Below are positions 1-5,277 of a stretch of DNA of 5,277 nucleotides, piece after piece (within the stretch, counting starts at the first letter, position 1; the number at the start of each line of letters is the position of its first letter). A model generated the notes under the pieces. That model was given only the letters and a program-made list of their open reading frames with translations. It was not told the DNA's origin and searched no databases. This DNA comes from an uncultured Verrucomicrobiota bacterium (GTDB lineage: Bacteria; Verrucomicrobiota; Kiritimatiellia; RFP12; UBA1067). The position numbers and the translations under genes were made by a program. Location: contig CAMOXA010000113.1 of NCBI GenBank assembly GCA_946628745.1, forward strand, positions 1-5,277, in the 5' to 3' direction.

Positions 1-461
1 TGGCCCCATTCGTCCATGGGGTTGTCGTTGTCATCTATAAGGTAGCCGCTGTCGCCGCTGGAGCCGTCCGCGCCGTTTGCCGCATCGCCGCCTTGGGCGA
101 CGATGCTGCCGCGCCCTGTTATGATGAGCGTTGAGTTTTCCGGCACCTCGATGCCCGCGCCGGCTCCAGTCGAGCCGCTGGCCGGACCGCCCTCGACCGT
201 CAGCTTGCAGTCTTTCGGTATGAACAATACGGCCGTCGCGCCTTCTTCGACCTTGAGCGCGCTCGCACCGGCCTGTCCGTATGTCAGCGACAACTCCCCT
301 TCGACCGTGTAGACAGTGCCGTTGCGCAACGTGCCGCCTAGCGTTATTTCGCCGGTGCTCGTATATCCGGCCCTGAGAAACGGACATGCGAACAACCCGG
401 CCGCAAGCGCCAGAGCGAACTTCGGCCTGAACTTAGGCTTGAATATGGTCCCAACCCTCAT
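1..461 (-). CDS. N-terminal part of an exported glycine-rich protein (cut by window edge)
   Basis: Open frame running off the left edge without a stop; 153 codons are visible. It begins with a basic segment (FKPKFRPKF, residues 7-15), then a hydrophobic core (ALALAAGLFACPFL, 16-29), so it is exported. Cleavage may follow Ala31 (FLRA/G); LFAC at 23-26 is a weak lipobox-like alternative. The mature part alternates short beta-prone stretches with glycine-rich turns, for example GEITLGGTLRNGTVYTVEGE (37-56) and STLIITGRGSIVAQGGDAANG (110-130). An acidic stretch, IDDNDNPMDEW, lies at 142-152. This resembles the start of a large beta-helix surface or adhesin-like protein, but no named family is recognised. 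The start at 461 is chosen for GGAG six bases upstream. In-frame ATGs at 467 and 479 are alternatives; GGGGG four bases before 479 is a weaker site. Its own extended -10 lies at 509-517, so it is probably a separate unit from the sugar-enzyme genes. Confidence 0.85.
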   Translation of the reverse strand, partial: MRVGTIFKPKFRPKFALALAAGLFACPFLRAGYTSTGEITLGGTLRNGTVYTVEGELSLTYGQAGASALKVEEGATAVLFIPKDCKLTVEGGPASGSTGAGAGIEVPENSTLIITGRGSIVAQGGDAANGADGSSGDSGYLIDDNDNPMDEWG

Positions 462-467
462 TTTCAT

Positions 468-471
468 CTCC
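468..471 (-). promoter_or_regulatory. Ribosome binding site of the partial exported-protein gene
   Basis: GGAG on the minus strand, six bases before the ATG at 461. An in-frame ATG at 467 directly follows it, and another at 479 precedes it, so the site favours the start at 461. Confidence 0.5.
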
Positions 472-508
472 GCGGCCATGATTCCCCCACGGTCGCGGCA
501 CACCGTAT

Positions 509-517
509 ATTATATCA
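509..517 (-). promoter_or_regulatory. Extended -10 promoter of the partial exported-protein gene
   Basis: The minus strand reads TGATATAAT: perfect TATAAT at 514-509 with a TGn extension, in the gap after the fusion gene stop (537). The predicted start is near 502-504, giving a leader of about 40 bases. TTGAGG at 540-535 is a poor -35 candidate because its spacer to the TATAAT is 20 bases. Confidence 0.6.
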
Positions 518-536
518 CATTTTCCGCGCCGCGTCC

Positions 537-2126
537 TCAAAGTTTCCGGACTTTGAGATTGCAGAACGAAACAGTCGAGTCGCCGTGATCCTGCAACAGA
601 AGCCTTCCCTCGGCGACTTCGCCCCAATCCTGCGGCTTCCCGTCGGCAGTCGAACCCCATGTCGCGTACTTCGACTCCTTGACCGCCGCCTTGAACTCCC
701 TGCCGCCGCGCTCGTACTCAAGAACCTTCCGGCCGTTGAGCCAGTGTTCGACATGCGAACCCTTCGCGACGATCATGCCCGTGTTCCACTGCCCCGGCCC
801 CTTCAGGATGGCGTCGGCGTTCGCCGGGTAGATATCGTACAGCGCGGCCGCCTTGCGGTTGCCGTCCCGACCCTTGTCGGAATCCGGATGCCCGTTCTCG
901 AGTATCTGGTACTCCTCGCACGAGCCGCGGTTCTGCTTCTCGTCGTAGAAGTATTTGACGCCGGAATTGGCGCTGTCCGTCAGCCGGAAGTCGAACTTGA
1001 AGGCGAAGTCCTTGAACTTGCGTACGGTCACGATGTCTCCGCCGCCGCCGAGCTTCTGGTCTTCGGGCGGCAGCGGGAACCACTTGCCGTTGGCGATTCC
1101 GTTGACCGGACGCATGGTGAGCGTTCCGTCGGCGATCGCCCAGCCTTTCTCCGGCGGCGCCTTGCATCCGCTCTTCACGGCGAGCCACCCGTCGAGCGTC
1201 CTGCCGTCCCACAGCAGCTCCCACCCCTCGGACTTTTCCTCGGCTGTCAGCGTGTTGGCGCCTGCCGGCGCCGGTCTCATGACAGCCTTGGCTTTGATCG
1301 TGTCGCACACGCCGCGCTCGTAGGCGATGCACTCCACGACGGCGAGAAGATTGTCCTGGAAGTCGCGCTCGTATTCCAGCGAGCATACGCCGTCGTAGCC
1401 GATGTCCGCAAAAGCCTGCAAGACTCCCGCGATGTTGATTTTGCCGCGCGGCAGCGGGACGGACGCGCCGTCCGGTTTGCCGATTTCAAAGTTCTTGATG
1501 TGCGCGTCGAATATCCGCTCGCCGTACTTGCGTATCGTTTCGGCGGGGTCCTTTCCGCACGCGTACTCCCAGCCGATGTCGATGCAAAAGCCAATGCGCG
1601 GGTCGAGATCCTTGACCAGGTTCCATCCGTATTCGACATCGGGGTACATCTGCGGCGAGGACGGCCCGTGGTTGTGTATCGCGTAGCGCATGTCGAATTC
1701 TTTGACGAGTTTGTCGATTTCGACGAGAAGCGCGCGCGAGCCGCGGCGCTTGTTCCAGCTGTCTTTCCCGTCGGTCGGCTCGTACGGCACGCCCACGATA
1801 GTCTTTACGCCGAGGCGTCTGGCGAACTCGAACTGCGAGCGCAGATTCGCCGCGTCCTTGACGTATATAGGCCCTATCGCGTACGGCGTGACGCCGCAGG
1901 CTGCGCACTTCGCCTTGAATGCCGCCATGTCGGCGTCCGTCGCACTGAACGGCAGGTGGAAGTCTTTCACGCAAAGGTAGTGCACGTCAGCCTTCTGCAT
2001 TATCGCGAGGGAATCTTCAAGCGTGCGCTTGTTGAACGTGTAGCCGGCGACGCCGATTTTGAACGGAACCGCTGCGGACACGCCCAGCGAGGCCAGACTC
2101 GCCGCTGCAAACAGTATCTTCTTCAT
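537..2126 (-). CDS. Secreted sugar isomerase/epimerase-like TIM barrel fused to DUF1080
   Basis: Two-domain protein of 529 residues with a Sec-type signal peptide (MKKILFAAASLASLGVSA, cleavage near residue 18). Residues about 21-278 are a xylose-isomerase-like TIM barrel (AP endonuclease 2 / sugar phosphate isomerase/epimerase family). Candidate metal and active-site residues are His151 and His153 in AIHNHGPSS, Asp183 in CIDIGW, His209 in DAHIKNF and Glu251 in SLEYE. Trp186 replaces the His usual in D-x-G-H. Residues about 300-529 are a DUF1080 domain (ConA-like fold, also called 3-keto-disaccharide hydrolase): WELLWDG from 302, NSGVKYF at 387-393, CEEYQILENGHPD at 403-415, and LLLQDHGDSTVSFCNLKVRKL at 509-529. 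A role in processing 3-keto glycosides with the oxidoreductase just upstream is inferred. The start at 2126 is preferred because GGGAG lies six bases before it. The in-frame ATG at 2132 abuts the GGGAG directly and would add only Met-Asp. No promoter is visible for this gene alone. Domain assignment is secure; reaction and substrate are not. Confidence 0.94.
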   Translation of the reverse strand: MKKILFAAASLASLGVSAAVPFKIGVAGYTFNKRTLEDSLAIMQKADVHYLCVKDFHLPFSATDADMAAFKAKCAACGVTPYAIGPIYVKDAANLRSQFEFARRLGVKTIVGVPYEPTDGKDSWNKRRGSRALLVEIDKLVKEFDMRYAIHNHGPSSPQMYPDVEYGWNLVKDLDPRIGFCIDIGWEYACGKDPAETIRKYGERIFDAHIKNFEIGKPDGASVPLPRGKINIAGVLQAFADIGYDGVCSLEYERDFQDNLLAVVECIAYERGVCDTIKAKAVMRPAPAGANTLTAEEKSEGWELLWDGRTLDGWLAVKSGCKAPPEKGWAIADGTLTMRPVNGIANGKWFPLPPEDQKLGGGGDIVTVRKFKDFAFKFDFRLTDSANSGVKYFYDEKQNRGSCEEYQILENGHPDSDKGRDGNRKAAALYDIYPANADAILKGPGQWNTGMIVAKGSHVEHWLNGRKVLEYERGGREFKAAVKESKYATWGSTADGKPQDWGEVAEGRLLLQDHGDSTVSFCNLKVRKL

Positions 2127-2132
2127 ATCCAT

Positions 2133-2137
2133 CTCCC
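2133..2137 (-). promoter_or_regulatory. Ribosome binding site deciding the start of the isomerase-DUF1080 gene
   Basis: GGGAG on the minus strand (AAAGGGAG with the end of the repeat). It touches the ATG at 2132 with no spacer but stands six bases before the ATG at 2126, so the second ATG is the likelier start. Confidence 0.65.
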
Positions 2138-2165
2138 TTTACATTTTACACTTTACACTTTACAC
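2138..2165 (-). repeat. Four-copy heptamer tandem repeat between the oxidoreductase and fusion genes
   Basis: The minus strand reads GTGTAAA three times (2165-2159, 2158-2152, 2151-2145) and then ATGTAAA (2144-2138). Copy 1 contains the last codon and TAA stop of the oxidoreductase gene, and copy 4 directly abuts the GGGAG of the next gene. Because the unit is seven bases long, the TAA triplets fall in all three frames of the minus strand. Confidence 0.9.
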
Positions 2166-3551
2166 TCTGTAAAACTCCTCCCAACCCTTGCGCGGAGTCC
2201 CCTTCGACCCTTTCAACAACGCGTTCGCCTCGTCGTCGCCGACAATGCGCTTGGCCGCCGGATCGAACTTGATGCCGCGGTTCAGACGCTGGGCGATGCA
2301 TCCGAGGCAGAACACCTCCGAAAGCGGTGCCGAGACGGAGAACGGCGAGCGCGTCTCTTCGCGTCCCATGACTGCCAGCAGGAAGTTCGCGTAGTGGTTG
2401 GAGCCCGGACGCGTGAACCTGGGCGCCTTCTCCTTCGAGCCGCACATCTTTATCGGCGCGCTGTGCGAGCCGCCCTGCCAGGCCGTGCCGTCGGCGAGAT
2501 AGAAGAACTTGCCGGGATTCAGCTTGCGGCTCTTGTCCTCCGTCGAACCCTTCGCGACAGGTATTGACGGATCCCACCCCGCCGCCTCGTATCCCTTCGG
2601 CAGCTCCGGCAGATTCGTCACGCCCTCGTACCATTCCAGATCGATCGCCGGACGCCTGCCCTTGGCCGGGAACTTGAACGTGAGTGTATCTTGCATCGGG
2701 AAGACGTATGGGTTCCATCCTTCGACGTCCTTGATCTGGACCTCGGTCGGCAGTCCCAGTTCGAAGAACCTGTGCATGGTATCCATCGTGTGCGCCCCCC
2801 AGTCGCCGAGGCACCCGTTGCCGAAGTCGTACCAGCTGCGCCACTCGCCCTGGACGTAGTCCTTGGAATAGTCGTGGTGCGAGGCGGTGCCGAGCCATGT
2901 TTCCCAGTCGAGTCCGGCCGGCATCGCCTCGGCCTTCGGGAAGGACGAAACCCTGCCGTTCCATTTGTGCCAGCGGCGCGGATTGTTCATGTGCGCAACG
3001 AGCTTCGTGAGCTTCGACACGTCGATCACTCCGTTTTCGACATAGTCGCGGAACTGGAAGTAGTTTTCGCCGCTGTGCCCCTGGTTGCCCATCTGGGTGA
3101 CGACGCCGTACTTAGCCGCGGCCGCCATCAAAAGCTCGCACTCTTCAAAAGTGTGGGCGAGGGGCTTTTCGGAGAACACCGCCAGCCCCCGCTTCATCGA
3201 CGCCATAAGCGCCGGGAAGTGCGAATGGTCGGGCGTCATGACGGCGACAGCGTCGATCTTGCCTTCCATCGCGTCGAGCATCTTGCGAAAATCCCTGAAC
3301 CGCGGCACGTCGGGATAGCGCTTCAACGCCTCCGCGCACTGTCCGCCGTCGAGATCGGTGTCGCAGAGCGCGGCGATTTCGACGAGTTTCGTCTTCTCGA
3401 ATTCGCGGATGTCGTTCCATGCCTGCTGGCCGATGCCGACACACGCGAGGCGCACCTTGTCGCCCGGCTGGAATGCGCGAAACCCGGCGAAGCAAGGGTA
3501 CGCGCCGGCGGCAAGCGCCGCCCTGATGAAAGATCTTCTGCTGATGTGCAT
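2160..3551 (-). CDS. Tat-exported Gfo/Idh/MocA family oxidoreductase
   Basis: NAD(P)-dependent oxidoreductase, probably acting on a sugar or glycoside outside the cytoplasm. The 463-residue protein begins with a twin-arginine signal: SRRSFIR at residues 4-10, then an alanine-rich core to about residue 27. Tat export fits a protein that folds and binds its cofactor before transport, as in glucose-fructose oxidoreductase. The Rossmann domain spans about 32-155. It has VGIGQQA at 38-44 (third glycine of GxGxxG replaced by Ala44), TPDHSHFPA at 106-114 and the family EKP motif at 128-130, where Lys129 is the expected catalytic lysine. The C-terminal alpha/beta domain contains GDWGAHTMD at 249-257, matching the family D-x-G-x-H-x-x-D pattern, with His254 the likely catalytic partner. 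The end, WEEFYRV, is typical of the exported subfamily in PVC bacteria and Bacteroidota. A strong AGAAGGAG lies eight bases before the ATG. The next gene follows after 33 bases and is probably co-transcribed. Substrate unknown. Confidence 0.95.
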   Translation of the reverse strand: MHISRRSFIRAALAAGAYPCFAGFRAFQPGDKVRLACVGIGQQAWNDIREFEKTKLVEIAALCDTDLDGGQCAEALKRYPDVPRFRDFRKMLDAMEGKIDAVAVMTPDHSHFPALMASMKRGLAVFSEKPLAHTFEECELLMAAAAKYGVVTQMGNQGHSGENYFQFRDYVENGVIDVSKLTKLVAHMNNPRRWHKWNGRVSSFPKAEAMPAGLDWETWLGTASHHDYSKDYVQGEWRSWYDFGNGCLGDWGAHTMDTMHRFFELGLPTEVQIKDVEGWNPYVFPMQDTLTFKFPAKGRRPAIDLEWYEGVTNLPELPKGYEAAGWDPSIPVAKGSTEDKSRKLNPGKFFYLADGTAWQGGSHSAPIKMCGSKEKAPRFTRPGSNHYANFLLAVMGREETRSPFSVSAPLSEVFCLGCIAQRLNRGIKFDPAAKRIVGDDEANALLKGSKGTPRKGWEEFYRV

Positions 3552-3559
3552 TGCTGTAG

Positions 3560-3567
3560 CTCCTTCT
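3560..3567 (-). promoter_or_regulatory. Ribosome binding site of the oxidoreductase gene
   Basis: AGAAGGAG on the minus strand, eight bases before the ATG at 3551. It is the longest Shine-Dalgarno match in the window and fixes the start so that the twin-arginine signal is at the N-terminus. Confidence 0.75.
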
Positions 3568-3572
3568 GTTTT

Positions 3573-3581
3573 ATTGTATCA
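3573..3581 (-). promoter_or_regulatory. Extended -10 promoter of the oxidoreductase gene
   Basis: The minus strand reads TGATACAAT (TACAAT at 3578-3573 with a TGn extension) in the 54-base gap after the symporter gene. The predicted start is near 3566, leaving a leader of only about 15 bases that begins at the ribosome binding site. No convincing -35 is seen. It probably drives the oxidoreductase and the downstream fusion gene together. Confidence 0.55.
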
Positions 3582-3605
3582 AGAGGATTTGTCTGCCGTA
3601 TCGCG

Positions 3606-5198
3606 TCATTGCGCCGGCGCCGCAGGCCCCTGCCGGCCGATTCGCGTGAAATACTCCTTGGTCACCTTCGCCACCGTCGGCGAAAGCAGCACGAGCGCCA
3701 CGAGGTTCGGGAATGCCATGAGCCCGTTAAAGACGTCGGCCATGTCCCAGACGACCTTGACCGTAAGATACGGCCCTGTGAACACGGCGAGCACGTAGAG
3801 CAGCCGGTAGAACTTCACCCAGATGCGGCGCTTCGTCCCGACGAGATACTCCAGGCACTTCTCGGAGTAGTAGTCCCAGCCGAGTATTGTCGTGAAAGCG
3901 AAGAACGCGAGCGCGACCATCAGAAAGCCGCCTGCGATTCTGCCGGAGTTCGGTCCGAGGAAGGCGAGGCCGCGGCTGAACGCTTCGATGGTTATGTCGA
4001 CGCCCTTCAGCCCGAGCGACGGCTCCCACGCCCCGGTGACAACGATCGCGAGCCCCGTCATCGTGCAGATGACGATCGTGTCGATGAATGTTCCCGTCAT
4101 GCATACGAGACCCTGGCGGACAGGCTCGTCCGTCTTCGCGGCGGCCGCGGCGATCGGCGCGGACCCGAGTCCCGCCTCGTTCGAGAATATGCCGCGCGCT
4201 ATCCCCTTCTGCATCGCGATGAAGATCGTCCCGACGACGCCGCCCGTGAAAGCGGACGGATTGAACGCAGACCTCACTATCAACTCGACCGCGAGCGTGA
4301 TCTTCGAGAGATTCCCGAGAAGCAGGAATGCGATGACGGCCACGTAGAATATCGCCATGAACGGCACCACGACGGTCGAAACCGAGGCTATGCGCTTAAG
4401 TCCCCCGATGACCACCAGCCCGACGCAGGCTGTGACGAAAACGCCCGCCACCACGACCGGCGTAGAGTATGTCGTCCCGAAAAGCTGCAGCCCGGTCGAC
4501 ATGTCCGACGCGTTGAAGCCAGGGTCGAAGAAGCGCTGCACGGCGGATGTTATGCCGTGTATCTGTGTTATCGTGCCGATGCCCATTATGCCCGCCAGCG
4601 CGCCGAAGCAGGCGAACATGACGGCCAGCCACTTCCAGTTCTGTATGCCGAACACGCCTTTGAGACCGCGCTCTATGTAGTAGAACGGTCCGCCGAGAAC
4701 CGTGCCGTCCGGCAGCACTTCCCTGTACTTTACGGCGAGAAGTCCCTCGGCGTACTTCGTCGCCATGCCGAAGAACGCCGCGACCTCCATCCAGAACAGC
4801 GCGCCGGGGCCGCCGGTGCCTATCGCCGTCGCGACGCCCACTATGTTGCCTGTGCCGATTGTCGCCGAAAGCGCCGTGCAAAGAGCGCCGAACTGGCTTA
4901 CTTCGCCGGTCGCGTCCAAAGCCTCCTCGCCCTTGAACATGATACGGAAGGCGTTTTTGAGATTGAACAGATGCACAAACCTGAGAACGCACGTGAGTAT
5001 GAGGCCCGTGACGAGAATGCCCGCTATAAGCGGCACGCCCCATACATAGTCGTCGACCGTCGTCACCCAGTCCGAAAGCGCCGCGAGCCAGCCGCTCGAA
5101 GCTTCCACGGACTGTGCTATGCCGGCGCCCAGCGTCGCCTCCGGTTCGGCGGCGACAGTCTGCAATGCTGTCGAGGCCGCCGCAAGTGTATTTGTCAT
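3606..5198 (-). CDS. AGCS family alanine/glycine:cation symporter
   Basis: Inner-membrane carrier predicted to import alanine, glycine or a similar small amino acid with Na+ or H+. The 530-residue protein carries the family hallmarks: GTGNIVGVATAIGTGGPGA at about residues 115-133, FFGMATKYAEG at 142-152, and FSNEAGLGSAPIAAAAAKT at 338-356. Around ten hydrophobic segments are visible, for example 52-72, 190-213, 246-268, 272-296, 366-390, 418-440 and 488-510. The T-G-N of GTGN (116-118) corresponds to the unwound substrate-binding helix region known in the family. Residues 1 to about 38 form an alanine-rich extension ahead of the usual N-terminus. The ATG at 5198 is supported by AGGAG eight bases upstream, and the next Met is residue 87. 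Residue 138 is Glu (FWMEV) where the family signature usually has Trp. The exact substrate cannot be read from sequence. An extended -10 lies upstream, so it starts its own transcript; no terminator separates it from the oxidoreductase gene 54 bases downstream. Family assignment is very secure. Confidence 0.96.
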   Translation of the reverse strand: MTNTLAAASTALQTVAAEPEATLGAGIAQSVEASSGWLAALSDWVTTVDDYVWGVPLIAGILVTGLILTCVLRFVHLFNLKNAFRIMFKGEEALDATGEVSQFGALCTALSATIGTGNIVGVATAIGTGGPGALFWMEVAAFFGMATKYAEGLLAVKYREVLPDGTVLGGPFYYIERGLKGVFGIQNWKWLAVMFACFGALAGIMGIGTITQIHGITSAVQRFFDPGFNASDMSTGLQLFGTTYSTPVVVAGVFVTACVGLVVIGGLKRIASVSTVVVPFMAIFYVAVIAFLLLGNLSKITLAVELIVRSAFNPSAFTGGVVGTIFIAMQKGIARGIFSNEAGLGSAPIAAAAAKTDEPVRQGLVCMTGTFIDTIVICTMTGLAIVVTGAWEPSLGLKGVDITIEAFSRGLAFLGPNSGRIAGGFLMVALAFFAFTTILGWDYYSEKCLEYLVGTKRRIWVKFYRLLYVLAVFTGPYLTVKVVWDMADVFNGLMAFPNLVALVLLSPTVAKVTKEYFTRIGRQGPAAPAQ

Positions 5199-5206
5199 CT
5201 CTTTAA

Positions 5207-5211
5207 CTCCT
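5207..5211 (-). promoter_or_regulatory. Ribosome binding site of the AGCS symporter gene
   Basis: AGGAG on the minus strand, eight bases before the ATG at 5198. It supports that start and therefore the alanine-rich N-terminal extension of the protein. Confidence 0.7.
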
Positions 5212-5231
5212 GTTTTGTTGTCTGATGTTGT

Positions 5232-5240
5232 ATTATACCA
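5232..5240 (-). promoter_or_regulatory. Extended -10 promoter of the AGCS symporter gene
   Basis: The minus strand reads TGGTATAAT: a perfect TATAAT (5237-5232) with the TGn extension. The predicted transcription start is near 5225-5226, giving a leader of about 28 bases that contains the AGGAG. No TTGACA-like -35 is visible 16-18 bases upstream; that position (5252-5263) instead holds a small GC palindrome, GCCG-CGCA-CGGC. Confidence 0.6.
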
Positions 5241-5277
5241 TAATCGCTTCCGCCGCGCACGGCCAAAGCGCTAAAAA

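Noticed and set aside
489..506. ACGGT...ACCGT inverted repeat near the start of the partial gene's leader
   Set aside because: The arms are only five bases, the repeat overlaps the predicted transcription start, and there is no T-run, so it is neither a credible terminator nor a convincing riboswitch.
537..556. AAAGT...ACTTT short hairpin at the end of the fusion gene as a terminator
   Set aside because: It has a five-base AT-rich stem and no U-tract after it, and it lies within the last codons.
585..2567. Long plus-strand open frame opposite the fusion gene and the end of the oxidoreductase gene
   Set aside because: It is antisense to well-supported domains, its product is Arg/Val/Leu-rich with no recognisable motif, and it spans a gene junction. 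It results from GC-rich codon use on the other strand.
3490..3494. Cys20 in the oxidoreductase signal as a possible lipoprotein site
   Set aside because: The preceding residues are AYP, with Pro at -1, which does not match a lipobox. Tat export without lipid attachment is the better reading.
2691..5225. Very long (844-codon) plus-strand open frame opposite the oxidoreductase and symporter genes
   Set aside because: Its product is full of Arg, His, Glu and Asp runs, as expected from the reverse complement of GC-biased codons. No domain or ribosome binding site supports it, and the minus-strand genes are unambiguous.
5252..5272. GCCG-CGCA-CGGC and AGCGCT palindromes upstream of the symporter promoter
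   Set aside because: They sit at an operator-like position but are short GC-rich palindromes expected by chance in this composition.
1..5277. Mobile elements, CRISPR arrays, tRNA or rRNA genes
   Set aside because: No transposase or integrase motifs, no spaced direct repeats, and no tRNA-like or rRNA-like stretches were seen. The gaps are all under 80 bases.

Overview
The window is a compact, GC-rich stretch of bacterial DNA with all four recognisable genes on the minus strand, so they read from the right end to the left. Three are complete and one is cut by the left edge. The mix suggests an uncultured member of the PVC group (Kiritimatiellota, Lentisphaerota or Verrucomicrobiota) from a gut-like or anoxic habitat. 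The clues are a Tat-exported Gfo/Idh/MocA oxidoreductase, a sugar-isomerase barrel joined to a DUF1080 domain, and a glycine-rich exported protein. This placement is inference from gene content; the sequence holds no phylogenetic marker.

Layout in reading order. (1) 5198-3606: sodium- or proton-coupled amino-acid symporter of the AGCS (alanine/glycine:cation) family. (2) 3551-2160: Gfo/Idh/MocA family oxidoreductase with a twin-arginine signal. (3) 2126-537: secreted fusion of a xylose-isomerase-like TIM barrel (sugar phosphate isomerase/epimerase family) with a C-terminal DUF1080 domain. (4) 461 to beyond position 1: N-terminal part of an exported glycine-rich, probably beta-structured protein. 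The last has no stop inside the window, so it is easily missed.

Genes 1, 2 and 4 each have an extended -10 element (TGnTAnAAT type) close upstream with no clear -35. Gene 3 has none and lies 33 bases after gene 2, so genes 2 and 3 form the likely operon. The spacer between them is almost entirely a four-copy heptamer repeat (2138-2165), which contains the stop codon of gene 2 and abuts the ribosome binding site of gene 3. No intrinsic terminator is visible in any gap.

The most interesting feature is the gene 2-gene 3 pair. Gfo/Idh/MocA enzymes, DUF1080 proteins and sugar-isomerase-like proteins co-occur in gene clusters for oxidative glycoside cleavage: oxidation at C3 to a 3-keto sugar, elimination of the aglycone, hydration, then re-reduction. 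Here two of those parts are fused in one polypeptide and all carry export signals, which suggests the chemistry happens outside the cytoplasm. That function is a hypothesis. The symporter may be functionally unrelated.
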